A DNA stretch of 64,000 nt from QHXW01 sp963768075 (lineage in GTDB: Bacteria > Acidobacteriota > Terriglobia > Bryobacterales > Bryobacteraceae). Every line of letters begins with the position of its first letter. Position 1 is the stretch's first letter. The notes under the pieces were generated by a model. It made no database searches. It was not told the origin of the DNA and was given only the letters and a program-made list of their open reading frames with translations. The translations under genes and the position numbers were made by a program. Below are positions 38,897 through 47,945 of the stretch, in pieces. The stretch is from contig CAVYHD010000007.1 in NCBI GenBank assembly GCA_963768075.1, positions 152,847-216,846 of the forward strand, written 5' to 3'.

Positions 38897-39304
38897 ATGC
38901 AAAACCTCCGCTACCCTTTGCGCACCCTGGCCGGACTGAGCATCATCGCATTGCTCTCCGTCTACGGCGCCATTCAGTTTTACGGCGAACAGACGGAGCG
39001 CAACCAGACTCAACGGGACCCTTACAAGCTCGTGGACCAGGAGAGACGATTCGCGCCAATCCGGGATATCGTGCCGCCGAGCGCGCTTGTCGGCTACGTT
39101 TCAGACCTGGCCACGGACCCGACGCTGGTGCTGACCGCGCAATACGCGCTGGCGCCGCGTTTGATCGTCAAGAATCCCTCCTCCGGCTGGGTCATCGGAA
39201 ACTTTGCGCGACCGCAAGACTTTGAGGCATTCGGCCGCGCGCGCGGACTCACCCTGGTGAAAGAGTTTCCCGACGGCGTAGTCCTGTTCCGAAGGGCGAA
39301 GTGA
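38897..39304 (+). CDS. Small membrane-anchored protein, hypothetical
   Basis: A 135-residue protein with one N-terminal helix (TLAGLSIIALLSVYGAIQFY) and a soluble part of about 100 residues (IVPPSALVGYVSDLATDPTL, ALAPRLIVKNPSSGWVIG). The overlap of the stop with the next start (39301-39304, ATGA type) shows translational coupling to the following polytopic protein. It may act as that protein's periplasmic partner. No family is recognised. Confidence 0.7.
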   Translation: MQNLRYPLRTLAGLSIIALLSVYGAIQFYGEQTERNQTQRDPYKLVDQERRFAPIRDIVPPSALVGYVSDLATDPTLVLTAQYALAPRLIVKNPSSGWVIGNFARPQDFEAFGRARGLTLVKEFPDGVVLFRRAK

Positions 39305-40791
39305 CGATGCTCGTGCTGGCGGTATCGCTCCTGCCACCCGGCATGATCGGTTACCTGATCGCGCGAACATTCATGCCGGTGTACCGGCCGGCGTGGGCTT
39401 CGCAGCTCCTGAACGTTTTTCTGGGCGCGGGTGTTGGCGTTGGCGTGCTGTCGCTGCTTTTTTTCCTTGTGCGGCTCTTGTTCGGACCGTCAAACATCGT
39501 TTATGGGGCGGCGGAAGTACTGGCAATCGCGGCGGCGGCGGCCGGGTGCTGGTTCTTTCGCGACCGGACAGTAACCGGCGCGGAACACCCACCGCTCGCG
39601 GGCTGGATGTGGCTTCTACCTGGGGCAACGATGGTTTGTCTTATAGTTGCAGCGGCCTTGTTTTTCGACAGCTCCGCCGCGAGTCCCTACGGAAACTGGG
39701 ACGCATGGTCTATCTGGAACCTTCGTGCCAAACTTCTGGCGCAGCCCGATGCGGCGTGGAAAAATACCTTCTCGCCGGCTCTGAACCAGCTGGCTGGCGG
39801 CGGCGCCACGCACGGCGACTATCCACTGTTGCTCTCCGGATACATCGCGCGATGCTGGAGCCTGACGGGCACGACTGGTGACGTCACCGTTCCGATCGCT
39901 GTGGCCGGTTTGTTCTCACTGGCGACCGCCGGTCTTCTCGTCGCCGGGTTGGCAGTGCTGCGAGGTTGGACCTCCGCTTTTATTGGTGGACTCGTTCTGC
40001 TGGGCACTGCGGAATTCCTGCACAACAGCGCATGGCAATTCTCCGACGTGCCGCTCAGCTTCTTTTACCTGGCCGTCTTCGTTCTGTTTTTCCTCTTTGA
40101 CGCGGGGCGCGGAACCGGACGCGTCGCGGTCCTCGCGGGGCTCGCGCTCGGATGCGCGGCCTGGACCAAGGATGAAGGCTTCCTGTTCACGCCTCTGGCC
40201 ATCGCGGCATTCCTGGCTTATCTATTCCTGGCGCGAATCGACGGGCGCGGGAGAGCCTTGGCGCTATTTGCCGCGGGCGCTGCGGTGCCTTTGGCCACCG
40301 TTTTGTGTTTCAAGCTCTTCCTCGCGCCACGCGGAGCGAGCTGGGGGCCTTTGACCCTTTCTGTGGCGCTCACCAATATCGCGAAACCAGCGCGTTACCT
40401 GCGCATCCTGAAGTCGCTAGGGGAGGAAGTTGTCCAACTCGGCACGGGTATCGCGAATCCAGTCATTTGCCTGGCGGCGTTCGCGATTTGTCTGGGCGTG
40501 CCGCGGGAGCGTGTCCGGCAGCCAGTCGTACTGCTCTCGTTCGCGGCGCTCGCCGCTATTTTCGGCGGGTACTGCGCAATCTACCTAACCACGCCGTACG
40601 ATCTCGATTGGCAGCTCGGAACCTCAGCCGGCCGCCTCATCATGCAGCTCGTGCCGAGCGCCATCTTCCTAACCATTGTTGCGTGCCGCACGGCGGAGGA
40701 AACGGCCATCGTCACCGAAGAGCCGCAGAAAGCTGCGCGCGTGAGCCGCAAAAAAGCTAAAAAGCTACAGGCCGCTAAGCCTGGGCGCTAA
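39301..40791 (+). CDS. Polytopic membrane protein, glycosyltransferase-like (GT-C type)
   Basis: An intact 496-residue protein with about eleven membrane helices and an early loop SPYGNWDAWSIWNLRAKLLA. The NWDAWSIW loop with acidic Asp is typical of GT-C lipid-linked sugar transferases. The C-terminus is very basic (SRKKAKKLQAAKPG). It is coupled to the small anchor protein before it. Donor and acceptor are unknown, and a purely structural role cannot be excluded. Confidence 0.65.
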   Translation: MTMLVLAVSLLPPGMIGYLIARTFMPVYRPAWASQLLNVFLGAGVGVGVLSLLFFLVRLLFGPSNIVYGAAEVLAIAAAAAGCWFFRDRTVTGAEHPPLAGWMWLLPGATMVCLIVAAALFFDSSAASPYGNWDAWSIWNLRAKLLAQPDAAWKNTFSPALNQLAGGGATHGDYPLLLSGYIARCWSLTGTTGDVTVPIAVAGLFSLATAGLLVAGLAVLRGWTSAFIGGLVLLGTAEFLHNSAWQFSDVPLSFFYLAVFVLFFLFDAGRGTGRVAVLAGLALGCAAWTKDEGFLFTPLAIAAFLAYLFLARIDGRGRALALFAAGAAVPLATVLCFKLFLAPRGASWGPLTLSVALTNIAKPARYLRILKSLGEEVVQLGTGIANPVICLAAFAICLGVPRERVRQPVVLLSFAALAAIFGGYCAIYLTTPYDLDWQLGTSAGRLIMQLVPSAIFLTIVACRTAEETAIVTEEPQKAARVSRKKAKKLQAAKPGR

Positions 40792-41743
40792 CGCTCCAGG
40801 CGCTGGCTTGATTCAGAAGCTCGACGGACGCCGGATCGAGATCGAGGTTCGTGGCATCGACCAGGTCGTGCAACTGCGCGACGCTCGTGGCGCTCGCGAT
40901 TGGCGCCGTGATGCTGGGACGCGCCAGCAGCCAGGCCAGGGCCACTTTCCCTGGTGTGGAATGCTTTTCCCGAGCCACCTGATCGAGCGCCGCCAAAATC
41001 CTAAATCCCCGCTCATCCAGATACTTCTTCACGCCTTGGCCGCGAGGGCTCTTGGTAAGGTCGCTCTCCGACCGGTACTTGCCCGTGAGAAACCCGCTGG
41101 CCAGAGAGAAGTACGGAATCACGCCAATCCCCTTCGCCAGGGACAGCGGCTCGAGCGCCGCCTCGTAGCCGGCGCGTTCGTAGAGGTTGTAATGCGGCTG
41201 CAAACTTTCGTAGCGCGGATAGCCATGCTGCGCGCTCACCTCGAGCGCCGCGGCCAGCCTCTCCGCCGTGTAGTTCGACGCCCCAATAGCCCGCACCTTG
41301 CCTTGCTTGATCAGCTCCGCATACGCTCCCAGGGTTTCTTCGAACGGCGTCGCCGCATCATCCTGGTGCGACTGGTAGAGGTCAATGTAATCCGTCTGCA
41401 GCCGTTCGAGCGAGCGCTCGACCGCGCGAAAGATGTAAGCCCTGGAAAGCCCCTTGTCAGTCGGGCCCATCTCCATCCCGAGCTTCGTGGCGATGATGAC
41501 CTTGCTCCGGTTCCCCGCCCGCTTCATCCAGTTGCCGATGATAGTTTCCGATTCCCCTCCCTTGTGACCCGGCGCCCAGCGCGAATACATATCCGCCGTG
41601 TCGATGAAGTTGAACCCGGTCGCCACCAGCGCGTCCAATATCGCGAACGCCGTTTTCTCGTCCGCCGTCCATCCAAACACATTGCCGCCCAGGCAGAGCG
41701 GCGAAACATTGAGCCCCGAGGCTCCAAGTTTACGGGTTTTCAT
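40775..41743 (-). CDS. Aldo/keto reductase
   Basis: An intact 322-residue TIM-barrel reductase. It begins MKTRKLGASGLNVSPLCLGG. The catalytic tetrad is visible: Asp and Tyr in FIDTADMYSRW, Lys in VIIATKLGMEMG, and His in DLYQSHQDD. It uses NADPH to reduce aldehydes or keto groups. Its 3' end overlaps the tail of the convergent membrane gene by 17 bp. The substrate is not evident. Confidence 0.9.
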   Translation of the reverse strand: MKTRKLGASGLNVSPLCLGGNVFGWTADEKTAFAILDALVATGFNFIDTADMYSRWAPGHKGGESETIIGNWMKRAGNRSKVIIATKLGMEMGPTDKGLSRAYIFRAVERSLERLQTDYIDLYQSHQDDAATPFEETLGAYAELIKQGKVRAIGASNYTAERLAAALEVSAQHGYPRYESLQPHYNLYERAGYEAALEPLSLAKGIGVIPYFSLASGFLTGKYRSESDLTKSPRGQGVKKYLDERGFRILAALDQVAREKHSTPGKVALAWLLARPSITAPIASATSVAQLHDLVDATNLDLDPASVELLNQASAWSVSAQA

Positions 41744-41882
41744 TGGTTGGCTGTCTCCATTTCGGATGTTTGAGTCTACCCTCGATAGATGTGCACAGGG
41801 CGAAACCGGTCGCGGACTTTTCGGTGGTTAGGTCGAGCCAGGGAACCATCTAAAGTATGTTCGGTGTCTATTAGAATGCGAA

Positions 41883-42311
41883 GTGCAGAAGCTAACGTTG
41901 AATTCCGCCCCGCTTGCTGGGTTGTTCCTTACGCTGACGCCCATCGTATTTGTCTGCTCAGGTCCCTCTGCCGGTTTACCGGTCCTGACCGCCAAACAAA
42001 TCGATTGCGGTGACGACGACAGGCGTACCGTAGTGATCCACGTGCTACAGGGTGGCAAGGTCAAGTTGAACATGGAAGATTCAGATCGCGTTAGGCTCGA
42101 GAGGCGCCTTCATGAAGTTTTCAAGACACGCGCTGAGCAGGTTGTCTTTATTAGCGCTGATCCCCAACTGTCGTTCCATGACGTGGCGGAGGTGATAGAA
42201 ATCGCAACAAAACACGTCGACAACGTCGCGCTGCTTTCTCCGGGACTGACGCTGGACCTCACCCACTGTCTTACCATCACTCCGTGGCGTCGGCCAGCTC
42301 CCAAGTCATAG
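41883..42311 (+). CDS. ExbD/TolR-like periplasmic protein, orphan
   Basis: A 142-residue protein with one N-terminal helix (LAGLFLTLTPIVFVCSG) and a periplasmic domain of ExbD type: RRTVVIHVLQGGKVKLN, then QVVFISADPQLSFHDVAEVI. ExbD works with ExbB to tap the proton gradient for energised transport. No exbB or tonB is next to it, and the usual membrane Asp motif is not evident in the helix. Function as an energising stator is therefore doubtful. Confidence 0.6.
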   Translation: MQKLTLNSAPLAGLFLTLTPIVFVCSGPSAGLPVLTAKQIDCGDDDRRTVVIHVLQGGKVKLNMEDSDRVRLERRLHEVFKTRAEQVVFISADPQLSFHDVAEVIEIATKHVDNVALLSPGLTLDLTHCLTITPWRRPAPKS

Positions 42312-42343
42312 GCTGGTCCGTCGAGCACGTGACACCGCTCCCT

Positions 42344-43552
42344 CTAGCCGATCTCTTCCTTCCCCGCATCCCACCGCAACGTCCGCCCCTGCCGGTAGCT
42401 GTCCACCGCCATGCGGCACGCGATCGCCACGCGGAAACCAACCTCGAACGGGCAGTTCGGCTCGGCGCCTGAGCGAATACAGTCCAAAAAATTCTGGATG
42501 TGCGCCTTGGTCTCATTCGCGCCCGTCCGCGTGTTGCCCACGATCTCCGTGCCCTGCGGGCGATTCACCTTCTGGGGCAGGTAGCGGATTTGCTGCCCGC
42601 GCGCGATCGTCCCGTCGGTGCCCAGCACGTCCTCAGTCGACCCCAGCTCATTGTTCCCGAACCCCGAATCCCACGTGAACAGAATCTCCTCGGGCTGCTC
42701 AAGCGCCACGTTCATGGTATCGGGCACTTCCCGGCCGTCCTTCCACAGATAAATCCCGCCCACCATATTCACCGACTTCGGAATCTGCAGATTCATGACT
42801 TTGTACCAGAACGCGAGCTGGTGACACATGTTCTCGTAGACGTTGCCGCCCGAGTAATCCCAGAAAAAGCGCCAATTCACGTAGCGGTTGGCGTCGAAAT
42901 CGTGCTGCGGCGCCGACCCCAGGAACGATTTCCAGATAATATTCTCGGGCGTCATGTCCGGATAGACCGGCCGCGACCACTGCGGCTTCCCGTGCGGCGT
43001 GTTGCGGTACATGTGCGAGTGAATCGCCGTAATCTTGCCCATGTTGCCGGAGTTGAGGAAAGTAGTGGCGTCGACCGTCTCGCCGGAGGAGCACGATTGA
43101 TGCCCGATCTGCACCGTCCGACGCCCGGCGTTCTGATATGCCGCCCGCATGCGCTTGGCGTGATCCACGTTGAACGCCATGGTCTTTTCCTGATAGACCT
43201 GCTTGCCGGCATCGAGCGATGCAATGAAATGCTCCGCGTGTAAGTGCTGCGGCGTGGCGATCAGCACGGCATCGATTGACTTATCATCAAGCAGATAGCG
43301 GTGATCCAGATAGGTCTTCGCATCCGGGACGACCTTCTTCGCGTCCTCCAGCCTCTTGGTGTAGATATCGGCGAACGCAACGACTTCAGCATTAGGACAG
43401 GTGATGGCTTCGCGCACTAACTGCATGCCGCGATCGCCCGCGCCGATCAGACCCAGCCGGATGCGGTCGTTCGCTCCCAGAACGCTGCCAGTGGCCAGCG
43501 TTCCGGCGAGGCCAGTCGCCATGTGGCCGATAAATTTGCGGCGAGAATGCAT
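42344..43552 (-). CDS. Tat-exported Gfo/Idh/MocA-family oxidoreductase
   Basis: An intact 402-residue NAD(P)-dependent oxidoreductase. A twin-arginine-like signal leads (SRRKFIGHMATGLAGTLATG), followed by the Rossmann start IRLGLIGAGDRGMQLV. The catalytic region has AGKQVYQEKTMAFNVDHAKR and the C-terminal domain FFWDYSGGNVYENMCHQ. This subgroup is common among planctomycete and acidobacterial enzymes of sugar catabolism, acting outside the cytoplasm. It stands alone between an ExbD-like and a GlsB-like gene. Confidence 0.88.
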   Translation of the reverse strand: MHSRRKFIGHMATGLAGTLATGSVLGANDRIRLGLIGAGDRGMQLVREAITCPNAEVVAFADIYTKRLEDAKKVVPDAKTYLDHRYLLDDKSIDAVLIATPQHLHAEHFIASLDAGKQVYQEKTMAFNVDHAKRMRAAYQNAGRRTVQIGHQSCSSGETVDATTFLNSGNMGKITAIHSHMYRNTPHGKPQWSRPVYPDMTPENIIWKSFLGSAPQHDFDANRYVNWRFFWDYSGGNVYENMCHQLAFWYKVMNLQIPKSVNMVGGIYLWKDGREVPDTMNVALEQPEEILFTWDSGFGNNELGSTEDVLGTDGTIARGQQIRYLPQKVNRPQGTEIVGNTRTGANETKAHIQNFLDCIRSGAEPNCPFEVGFRVAIACRMAVDSYRQGRTLRWDAGKEEIG

Positions 43553-43777
43553 GGAAAAACTCCTTGGTAGGGGACGGGTTATCTACCGTATGGTAGCATT
43601 TCGCGTCTCCCTGGCCCGGGGCTGCCGATTGGTCGCTACTGGCTTCCAGCTCGCCAGTCAAACGACTGCCCGGCGATCGCCACGCAAGACGCCGGATGCT
43701 ATCTCGTGTATAATTCGCACGCTGGACCTCGGCATTTGACAAAGTCCGGCGATCGTTGACCTGGGGAGGGTAAGAAA

Positions 43778-44029
43778 ATGTCGTTTCTAGCTTGGATAGT
43801 CTTGGGGCTGATTGCCGGGTTCGTCGGCAGTAAGATCGTCAATAAGAGCGGTGAGGGGCTAGTCCTCGACATCATCCTGGGAGTCGTGGGCGCCATAGTC
43901 GGAGGATGGGTGTTCTCCATGTTCGGCGCTAGTGGAGTCACCGGACTCAATATCTACAGTCTTGCGGTGTCTGTTGTTGGCGCCATCGTGGTCCTGGTGG
44001 TGTACCACGCGATTCGGCGCGCGGCCTGA
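43778..44029 (+). CDS. GlsB/YeaQ/YmgE-family stress membrane protein
   Basis: An intact 83-residue protein made of three hydrophobic segments (MSFLAWIVLGLIAGFVGSKI, LVLDIILGVVGAIVGGWVF, LAVSVVGAIVVLVVYHAIR) with Gly-rich helices, the pattern of the transglycosylase-associated family. It is usually induced in stationary phase or acid and osmotic stress. A GGGAGGG site precedes the ATG. The precise function of the family is unknown. Confidence 0.88.
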   Translation: MSFLAWIVLGLIAGFVGSKIVNKSGEGLVLDIILGVVGAIVGGWVFSMFGASGVTGLNIYSLAVSVVGAIVVLVVYHAIRRAA

Positions 44030-44400
44030 CAGGTAACTCAACATCCGGATGGGAAGGCGGGACCGATGGGGAACGGTCCAGCCCGTCAGGACTCTCGATC
44101 GGATCGGAACCGATCTCGAATACTCAGAAGTCTGCCCGCGAAGTATCCGACGACAATCGCGAGGACGAAACACAGAACTATGGTGGGTGGTGCTTCCAAG
44201 GCTGTACTCCGGCTCCAAGAGCGTAAAAAGTAAGCGCAACCATGATGAAACGCGGTTCGCACACGGTCAATATTGGCGTTGGTTAGCGCCAACGCCGCGA
44301 CTCAATTACGCCGCCGGTACGGGCTCCAGCCGCATGGTGTAGATATCGGCAAAACGCCACCACCTCTGTATGGGGCAGCGTGTTCCCACTACCTTACCGT
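44030..44400. other. Intergenic stretch, no gene seen
   Basis: About 370 bases between the GlsB-like gene and the left copy of an inverted repeat. Frames on either strand lack coding character. Composition is more AT-rich than the neighbouring genes. Confidence 0.4.
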
Positions 44401-44481
44401 TGGGACCGGAATTTTACATTACCTTTTGCAGTATTGCTGGTTAGACCCGCAAACCGTTAACCTATTTCTTTCGGTGTCGAC
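44401..44481 (+). repeat. Left copy of an ~80-bp inverted repeat, possible shared promoter
   Basis: The stretch reappears, inverted, at 47869-47945 with roughly 85-90% identity. The core is a 24-base exact match beginning TTACCTTTTGCAGTATTGCT, and AAACCGTTAACCTAT also matches. Each copy lies upstream of a gene and points toward it. A promoter-like pair, TTGCTG (44434-44439) and TTAACC (44457-44462) with 17-base spacing, is conserved. It may be a duplicated promoter or the terminal repeat of an old mobile unit. Confidence 0.65.
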
Positions 44482-44604
44482 GTTTCGGCGTTAAATTTTT
44501 GAAACGAAACGCCGATAGTATGTGTACAGGCGAGCAGAATGGCCTGAATTTGCCCTGCGAGGACTCTGCTGACCGACCCCGTCTCTCAAGAACCCGAACA
44601 ACTG

Positions 44605-45786
44605 GTGAACGATGCGGCCCTGCGCAGGGTGGAGAGGCGCGCGGCCGTGATCGACGACGAGGTGGCACGCCTGCGCTTCGTTCGCCGGTCCATGGCGGAA
44701 CACGAAGCCGCCGCCAAGCGCCGGGCGCGGCGTTCTTTGGCAGTGCGTGAAGCCGCTCGCCGCCGGTTCTATCTGTCAGTTCGCATCCTCTTTATCGCGC
44801 TGTTGTCTGCGGTGGCGGTGGTTCCTCAAGCACCACACCGGACGCCGCTTCGGACCCTGCCGCTCGCTGTTCCGCGGAAGATCGCGGCCGAAATTGCCGC
44901 CCCTAGAGTCTGGCTGGTAGCGCGCCAGGGTTCGGTCGAGATCTACAGCAACGGCCTCCGTGTGGATAACGAATTTCTTACCGCCACTCGAGCCCGCTCG
45001 TTTCATCCTTTTGACCGGGCGCGCTGGAGCGCATCGGCAGCCGAAACCGAGCCTGTGGGCATTGTCTTTCATACCACCGAGAGCCGTATGGCGCCGTTTG
45101 AACCCAATCAGAATTCACGGCTGCAGCGCAATGGGCGCAATCTGCTGGCTTACATCGCGCAGCATCGCTTTTATCACTTTGTGATAGACCGCTTCGGCCG
45201 GGTTTTTCGCGTGGTGGCGGAGACGGACTACGCCAATCATGCCGGGCAATCCATCTGGGCCGATGAAAGGAACATCTACTGGGGCCTGAACCAGAGCTTT
45301 CTCGGTGTGGCCTTCGAAGCGCAGACCGAGGCGGAAACCGGCGATTCCAATGACATGGTCACGCGGGCGCAACTCGACGCCGCGCGCGTGCTGACCGAAA
45401 TGTTACGAGCCAAGTACCACATCCCGGCGATAAATTGCGTCACGCACGCGCAAGTGTCGGTGAACCCACGGACCATGCGCCTGGGGTATCACACGGATTG
45501 GGCCGCCAACTTCCCGTTCCGTGAAGTCGGCCTGGGCGACGGGTACGATACTCCCATCGCCGCCCTAAACCTGTTTGGGTTCGACTACGATTCTGCATTC
45601 CTGCACGCCAATGGGCGGCGCGTTTGGCAGGGACTCGTCACGGCTCAGGAACAACTTGTCCGCGAAGCCGCCGCGCATGGCACTACCCTCGACATCTACC
45701 GGCGTACGCTGCACCAGAGATTTCACGCCTGGAAGTCCGAACAGGACAGCGCATCTCAGGAAGAAGCGACAGCCGACCGGCCGTAG
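44605..45786 (+). CDS. Membrane-anchored N-acetylmuramoyl-L-alanine amidase-like (amidase_2/PGRP) protein
   Basis: A 393-residue protein with an Arg/Ala-rich coiled N-terminal segment (residues 1-55), one membrane helix (LFIALLSAVAVVPQAP) and an extracytoplasmic amidase_2 domain. Zinc-ligand histidines appear in GIVFHTTES and GYHTDWAA; HFVIDRFGRVFRVV and YANHAGQS are also typical. It should cleave the bond between muramic acid and the stem peptide of the wall. The start is a GTG at 44605. It lies inside the inverted-repeat segment, opposite the actin-like operon, so a wall-remodelling link is tempting but unproven. Confidence 0.75.
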   Translation: MNDAALRRVERRAAVIDDEVARLRFVRRSMAEHEAAAKRRARRSLAVREAARRRFYLSVRILFIALLSAVAVVPQAPHRTPLRTLPLAVPRKIAAEIAAPRVWLVARQGSVEIYSNGLRVDNEFLTATRARSFHPFDRARWSASAAETEPVGIVFHTTESRMAPFEPNQNSRLQRNGRNLLAYIAQHRFYHFVIDRFGRVFRVVAETDYANHAGQSIWADERNIYWGLNQSFLGVAFEAQTEAETGDSNDMVTRAQLDAARVLTEMLRAKYHIPAINCVTHAQVSVNPRTMRLGYHTDWAANFPFREVGLGDGYDTPIAALNLFGFDYDSAFLHANGRRVWQGLVTAQEQLVREAAAHGTTLDIYRRTLHQRFHAWKSEQDSASQEEATADRP

Positions 45787-45879
45787 TGGACGCCCGGAGA
45801 GTGATCGCGGAACCTAAGTCGCGGCCGCTCGCCCGGGCTCTGGCATCTTCAGCAGAAGAGGAACTGCGCGCTAGCTGAC

Positions 45880-46884
45880 TTACGATTCACACAACGTGGC
45901 GATGACTGTGCCCTTGGCGGTCGAGTGCAGAGGGTCGGCGGCCGTACGGATTTGGGCCAGCTCGATCGGGAAGTCGGAGGCGCCGAGAGCTTTTTCGAAG
46001 CGCTCCTGGAATCCGGGCGGCATCGCCGTTCCGCCGCTCAACAGCAGCGGCACAGGCTGTTTAAGCTTGGGCAGCTTCGAGGTATTGGAGAAGGCGTCGT
46101 GCATCGACTTCACGAGCGACTGGATGACGTCGTCGTAGTAAACGCTCAACGCGTGATAGGTCTTATTCTCAAAGAATCCGTTGAAGCGAAATCCCCTCTC
46201 CTTCTCCACCCGGACGCTTGTAGCCAGATCGCGGACCGCCGCGGCGGAGTTGGCGTCGATGTAATCGCCGCCCTTGGGGACGCTGAAGCTGATCACCGGA
46301 ACCGAGAGATATGCCAGGCAGACGTTGCACATACCGCCGCCGCAACTGACGCCGATTCCCGTAAAGCTGGAGTCTCCCAATTCGCCATACACCACCGCCA
46401 GCCCTTCGCTGATGCTCTTCGGATCGTAACCCAGTTCGCGTAAGCACTCCCGCAGTGTGGTTTCGTGGAACGTGTATTTGTCATCGCTCACACCCGGAGG
46501 CGGCGCGGGAACACTGAAATACAGGCGCTGCCCGGGTTTCTTAGCACGGCCGAGCAGGCGCGTGATAATCTGCCGGATGACCATTAGGCCGTCGGACTCG
46601 CTCGGGTTTAGAATGCCATCCATCATGGGGCGGCGGGTTTCGACATGAAACAGCTCGGCAAATTGTTGGGACTCGTTGCCGAACACCAGAATCTCTTTGC
46701 CTTTGACCGCGTGATTGATATTTTCCTTGGTCATCAGGCTCTCGGCCAGCTTGGTGTAAGGGATGCTTACAAAAGCGTTGAGCTCCCGTTCGTATTGAAA
46801 GTTCTCGTCGAGGTATCGTGCGGCTACGATGTGGCTGGTGCCAATATCGAGACCGAGCACGGGTGATTGTTCCGTCGTCTTCAT
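45880..46884 (-). CDS. Actin/Hsp70-superfamily (ASKHA) ATPase, actin-like
   Basis: An intact 334-residue protein. The phosphate-1 loop LGLDIGTSHIVAARY and the adenosine motif LLLSGGTAMPPGF are clear, and phosphate-2 appears as GIGVSCGGGMCNV, where the usual Asp is a Ser. The connect-1-like region ISEGLAVVYGELG lies between. Length and motif order resemble MreB, ParM or MamK-type filament proteins more than DnaK. It is the last gene of a minus-strand operon, after a coiled-coil protein and a 51-residue membrane protein. Filament formation is inferred. The odd phosphate-2 motif may mean altered hydrolysis. Confidence 0.75.
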   Translation of the reverse strand: MKTTEQSPVLGLDIGTSHIVAARYLDENFQYERELNAFVSIPYTKLAESLMTKENINHAVKGKEILVFGNESQQFAELFHVETRRPMMDGILNPSESDGLMVIRQIITRLLGRAKKPGQRLYFSVPAPPPGVSDDKYTFHETTLRECLRELGYDPKSISEGLAVVYGELGDSSFTGIGVSCGGGMCNVCLAYLSVPVISFSVPKGGDYIDANSAAAVRDLATSVRVEKERGFRFNGFFENKTYHALSVYYDDVIQSLVKSMHDAFSNTSKLPKLKQPVPLLLSGGTAMPPGFQERFEKALGASDFPIELAQIRTAADPLHSTAKGTVIATLCES

Positions 46885-46923
46885 AAATTCTCCACCGCCA
46901 CTCCTGAGTGCGGTTCTACACCC

Positions 46924-47079
46924 CTAGTGGGTTAAGTAATCGAATTGAGAGAGCCCCTTCGCGCCGGGGTTGTACTGGTACAAAACGAGCTCCAAACTTT
47001 CGGCCCGCCTCGTTTGCAAGCGCGAAGACCGGCTGGTCAGAACAGCAACCACAGCCAATGATCCAATCGCAAACATCAT
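46924..47079 (-). CDS. Small membrane protein in the actin-like operon (51 residues)
   Basis: An ATG at 47079 (or 47076) begins MMFAIGSLAVVAVLTSRSSR, a single membrane helix followed by RLQTRRAESLELVLYQYN and a polar tail ending DYLTH at the TAG of 46924-46926. The start lies 6 bp after the coiled-coil gene's stop, with a GGAG eight bases before it, and the stop is about 40 bp before the ATPase ATG. Tight packing and a positive-inside helix support a real gene. It could anchor the ATPase or its partner to the membrane. Confidence 0.6.
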   Translation of the reverse strand: MMFAIGSLAVVAVLTSRSSRLQTRRAESLELVLYQYNPGAKGLSQFDYLTH

Positions 47080-47085
47080 CGCCGG

Positions 47086-47817
47086 CTAACTCCGATCCAC
47101 AAACTCCGGATCGTTGTAGGAGGCGGCCAACTCACGAAACGCGGCCATCCGGTCAGCCGGCGACTTACCGTTGCTGGTAAGGGCGTCACTCTGTGTGAGA
47201 AACAACGCTACGGCCGCGGCCATGCGGTGGGTTTCGGACTGCTTCTTCGCCTGCCACTTGCGGAAGGTATCTTTCTCGCGGGCCACCTCGTCGAGGTTGC
47301 GAGAAATCCGTGCCGCATACTCGGCAGCCGCACGCTCTGCTTCCGTCTGGATAGCGGCGTTCTCCTGTGCCTTGCGGGCCTCGTAGTCTTGGAGGCGTTG
47401 GCACTGGATGGCTTCGTGAGATGTGATGGCATGCTGGCGGAGGGTCGCGTCGTGCAGCACTTCTTCGACCTGAACGCCGGCGGCGTCGAGCGCCATCAGC
47501 AGCGACGAGCGCTTGTTATCCGCTGGGAGGGTCTTGATGTGCTCGCTCTGGAGCATCTCAATGACTTTTTCGATGGTGTAGCCCAGGCGGGGACCCTTGA
47601 TGCCCGCCGCGCGGTAGATCTCGTCAAAGGCCGGCAAGTCCATGCGAGAAGCCGCGAATCCGCTGCCTGACGAATGCGCGGAAGGCGCCACGCTGTCCGA
47701 AGCCTTAGTCTGCACCCCGCCGGTTGGCTTTGGTGCGCCGCTGATGTGCTCCCCTGAGTTATCCTGGCCACGCCAGGATGAAAGCCACTTGTTTTGCACG
47801 CGATCCTCTGCTCTCAC
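47086..47817 (-). CDS. Coiled-coil protein, first gene of the actin-like operon
   Basis: A 243-residue protein with a GTG start at 47817. Residues about 1-55 are polar and disordered. Residues 60-120 form a folded helical part (FDEIYRAAGIKGPRLGYTIE, SSLLMALDAAGVQVEEVLHD). Residues 125-215 are long, charged helices rich in Glu, Ala, Arg and Gln (ENAAIQTEAERAAAEYAARI), probably coiled coil. It has no membrane helix and no known enzyme motif. The conserved neighbourhood with a small membrane protein and an actin-like ATPase suggests a structural or regulatory partner of the filament. Confidence 0.65.
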   Translation of the reverse strand: MRAEDRVQNKWLSSWRGQDNSGEHISGAPKPTGGVQTKASDSVAPSAHSSGSGFAASRMDLPAFDEIYRAAGIKGPRLGYTIEKVIEMLQSEHIKTLPADNKRSSLLMALDAAGVQVEEVLHDATLRQHAITSHEAIQCQRLQDYEARKAQENAAIQTEAERAAAEYAARISRNLDEVAREKDTFRKWQAKKQSETHRMAAAVALFLTQSDALTSNGKSPADRMAAFRELAASYNDPEFVDRS

Positions 47818-47868
47818 GCTTTAAATTGGTTTCCAGAAGCCGCCACGCCCCGGAAGCGCCGGCTGCCG

Positions 47869-47945
47869 TCAACACCGAAGGATAGGTTAACGGTTTACAG
47901 GTGTACCAGCAATACTGCAAAAGGTAAGGTAAAATTCCGTCCCAA
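47869..47945 (-). repeat. Right copy of the ~80-bp inverted repeat
   Basis: The reverse complement matches 44401-44481 through GGAATTTTAC, a 24-base exact core beginning TTACCTTTTGCAGTATTGCT, AAACCGTTAACCTAT and TTCGGTGT. It lies about 50 bp upstream of the coiled-coil gene start and keeps the TTGCTG / TTAACC pair with a 16-base spacer. Small differences between copies argue against a recent duplication. Confidence 0.65.

Noticed and set aside
42500..43243. Plus-strand frame of 247 codons
   Set aside because: It is the opposite-strand shadow of the intact Gfo/Idh/MocA gene.
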